45,534 nt of DNA, taken from contig SCFE01000088.1 in the NCBI GenBank assembly GCA_004352715.1, forward strand, positions 1,185,627 to 1,231,160, read 5' to 3'. Positions within the stretch are counted from its first letter, which is position 1, and every line of letters begins with the position of its first letter. The notes under the pieces are model-generated. The model worked only from the letters and a program-made list of their open reading frames with translations, searched no databases and was not told the origin of the DNA. Origin of the DNA: Hofstenia miamia. Lineage: Eukaryota; Xenacoelomorpha; Acoela. The translations under genes were made by a program, and so were the position numbers. Of the stretch, positions 45,140 through 45,534 are shown piece by piece.

Positions 45140-45534
45140 AGTTGTTTAACTTAGCTTAAATCAGAGAGTGGCTTTACCAATGATGACTTATGGAATAGCA
45201 TTAATGGGCCACATGTGCACCCTGAAGCAGGTTCAGGCAAGACTTAGAAATATACAAAATGCGGCCAATGTCAGAATTTGTGAGGCCTTCTAACACACTG
45301 GTTATATGGATCTCCAAGATGTCTAGGTATAGTTGATGAAATCACAGCCATAGCTGGCTGCCAAATAATCACTGAGGAGAAGAAGAAGTCCCTACTAAAA
45401 TTGTACCATGCAGCATTGAAGTTCAACCTCAATTATGCCTCATATGCTCACTTTCCAATTAATTTACCTCACACTCTTACACAGGCACTCATGCATCACA
45501 GTCAAACTAATGACTACTTATCAAAACTCAACAC
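45140..45534 (+). pseudogene. LINE ORF2 fragment running off the right edge
   Basis: LNQRVALPMMTYGIALMGH followed by LKQVQARLRNIQNAAN (45155-45290) resembles the RT thumb region of RTE-type or related LINEs (LP.MTYG, then Q..). After a stop/shift near 45290 another frame gives RCLGIVDEITAIAGCQI and SLLKLYHAALKFN (45315-45425). The clade is uncertain and the copy is dead. Confidence 0.6.

Noticed and set aside
1-45534. CRISPR arrays, tRNA or rRNA genes, bacterial operons, viral genomes
   Set aside because: No regularly spaced direct repeats, no tRNA T-arm/anticodon patterns, no rRNA-like stretches and no capsid or polymerase genes were seen.

Overview
This window is strongly AT-rich animal nuclear DNA, not bacterial or viral. 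It has spliced genes with branch-type animal proteins, short exons separated by AT-rich introns, many (TA)n microsatellites, and a dense layer of decayed transposons (hAT-like, Tc1/mariner-like, CR1/L2-like LINEs and a Penelope-like fragment). The transposon set and the couch-potato-like protein fit an invertebrate, perhaps an arthropod, but the sequence does not fix the species. It is a draft scaffold: six N runs (two of exactly 1000 N) and two single-N joins. Five of the six N runs touch a (TA)n tract on at least one side that I can see as a break point.

Three genes can be rebuilt by joining exons on sequence and phase. (1) Plus strand, 22813-27295: an RBPMS/couch potato RNA-binding protein, with its RRM split over at least four exons and a 41-nt intron just before the RRM. 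(2) Minus strand, 37497-33352: FARSA, the cytosolic phenylalanyl-tRNA synthetase alpha subunit, apparently complete at 495 codons in three coding exons. A 2-kb hAT-like element sits in its first coding intron. (3) Minus strand, 32644-31996: CHTF8 (Ctf8), apparently complete at 104 codons in two exons, lying just downstream of FARSA. Several shorter coding-like exons with good splice sites cannot be named: 27389-28212, 38560-38706, 44480-44727, and weaker ones at 89-141, 2470-2526, 2771-2922 and 16658-16951.

Layout: 1-4700 mostly unannotated AT-rich DNA with weak exon candidates. 4716-5455 decayed DDE transposase (minus). 6950-7925 decayed CR1/jockey-type LINE (plus). 9507-14552 has a hammerhead-like motif, a block carrying an hAT-like MITE, a GC-richer unidentified block, a 1-kb gap, a 592-bp foldback element, and a second copy of the first block. 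14554-17851 is a contig-like segment between two single Ns with another hAT-like MITE. 17853-18140 repeats 12176-12463. 18141-22800 is mostly featureless. 22813-28273 holds the cpo-like gene and an unassigned gene. 29566-31342 is an L2/Rex1-like LINE broken by an inverted pair of Penelope-like 3' ends. 31996-37497 holds CHTF8 and FARSA. 38326-39070 is a terminal-inverted-repeat element that encloses an exon-like ORF. 39071-45534 is AT-rich with an exact 79-bp tandem duplication, a LINE 3' end with a (TTA)n tail, one good first-exon candidate, and a LINE fragment at the right edge.

The two minus-strand genes serve translation and sister-chromatid cohesion/PCNA loading, and the plus-strand gene serves RNA processing. 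I see no functional link between them. I found no operon, CRISPR array, tRNA, rRNA or other recognisable new system. The most interesting material is transposon architecture and unusual splicing features.
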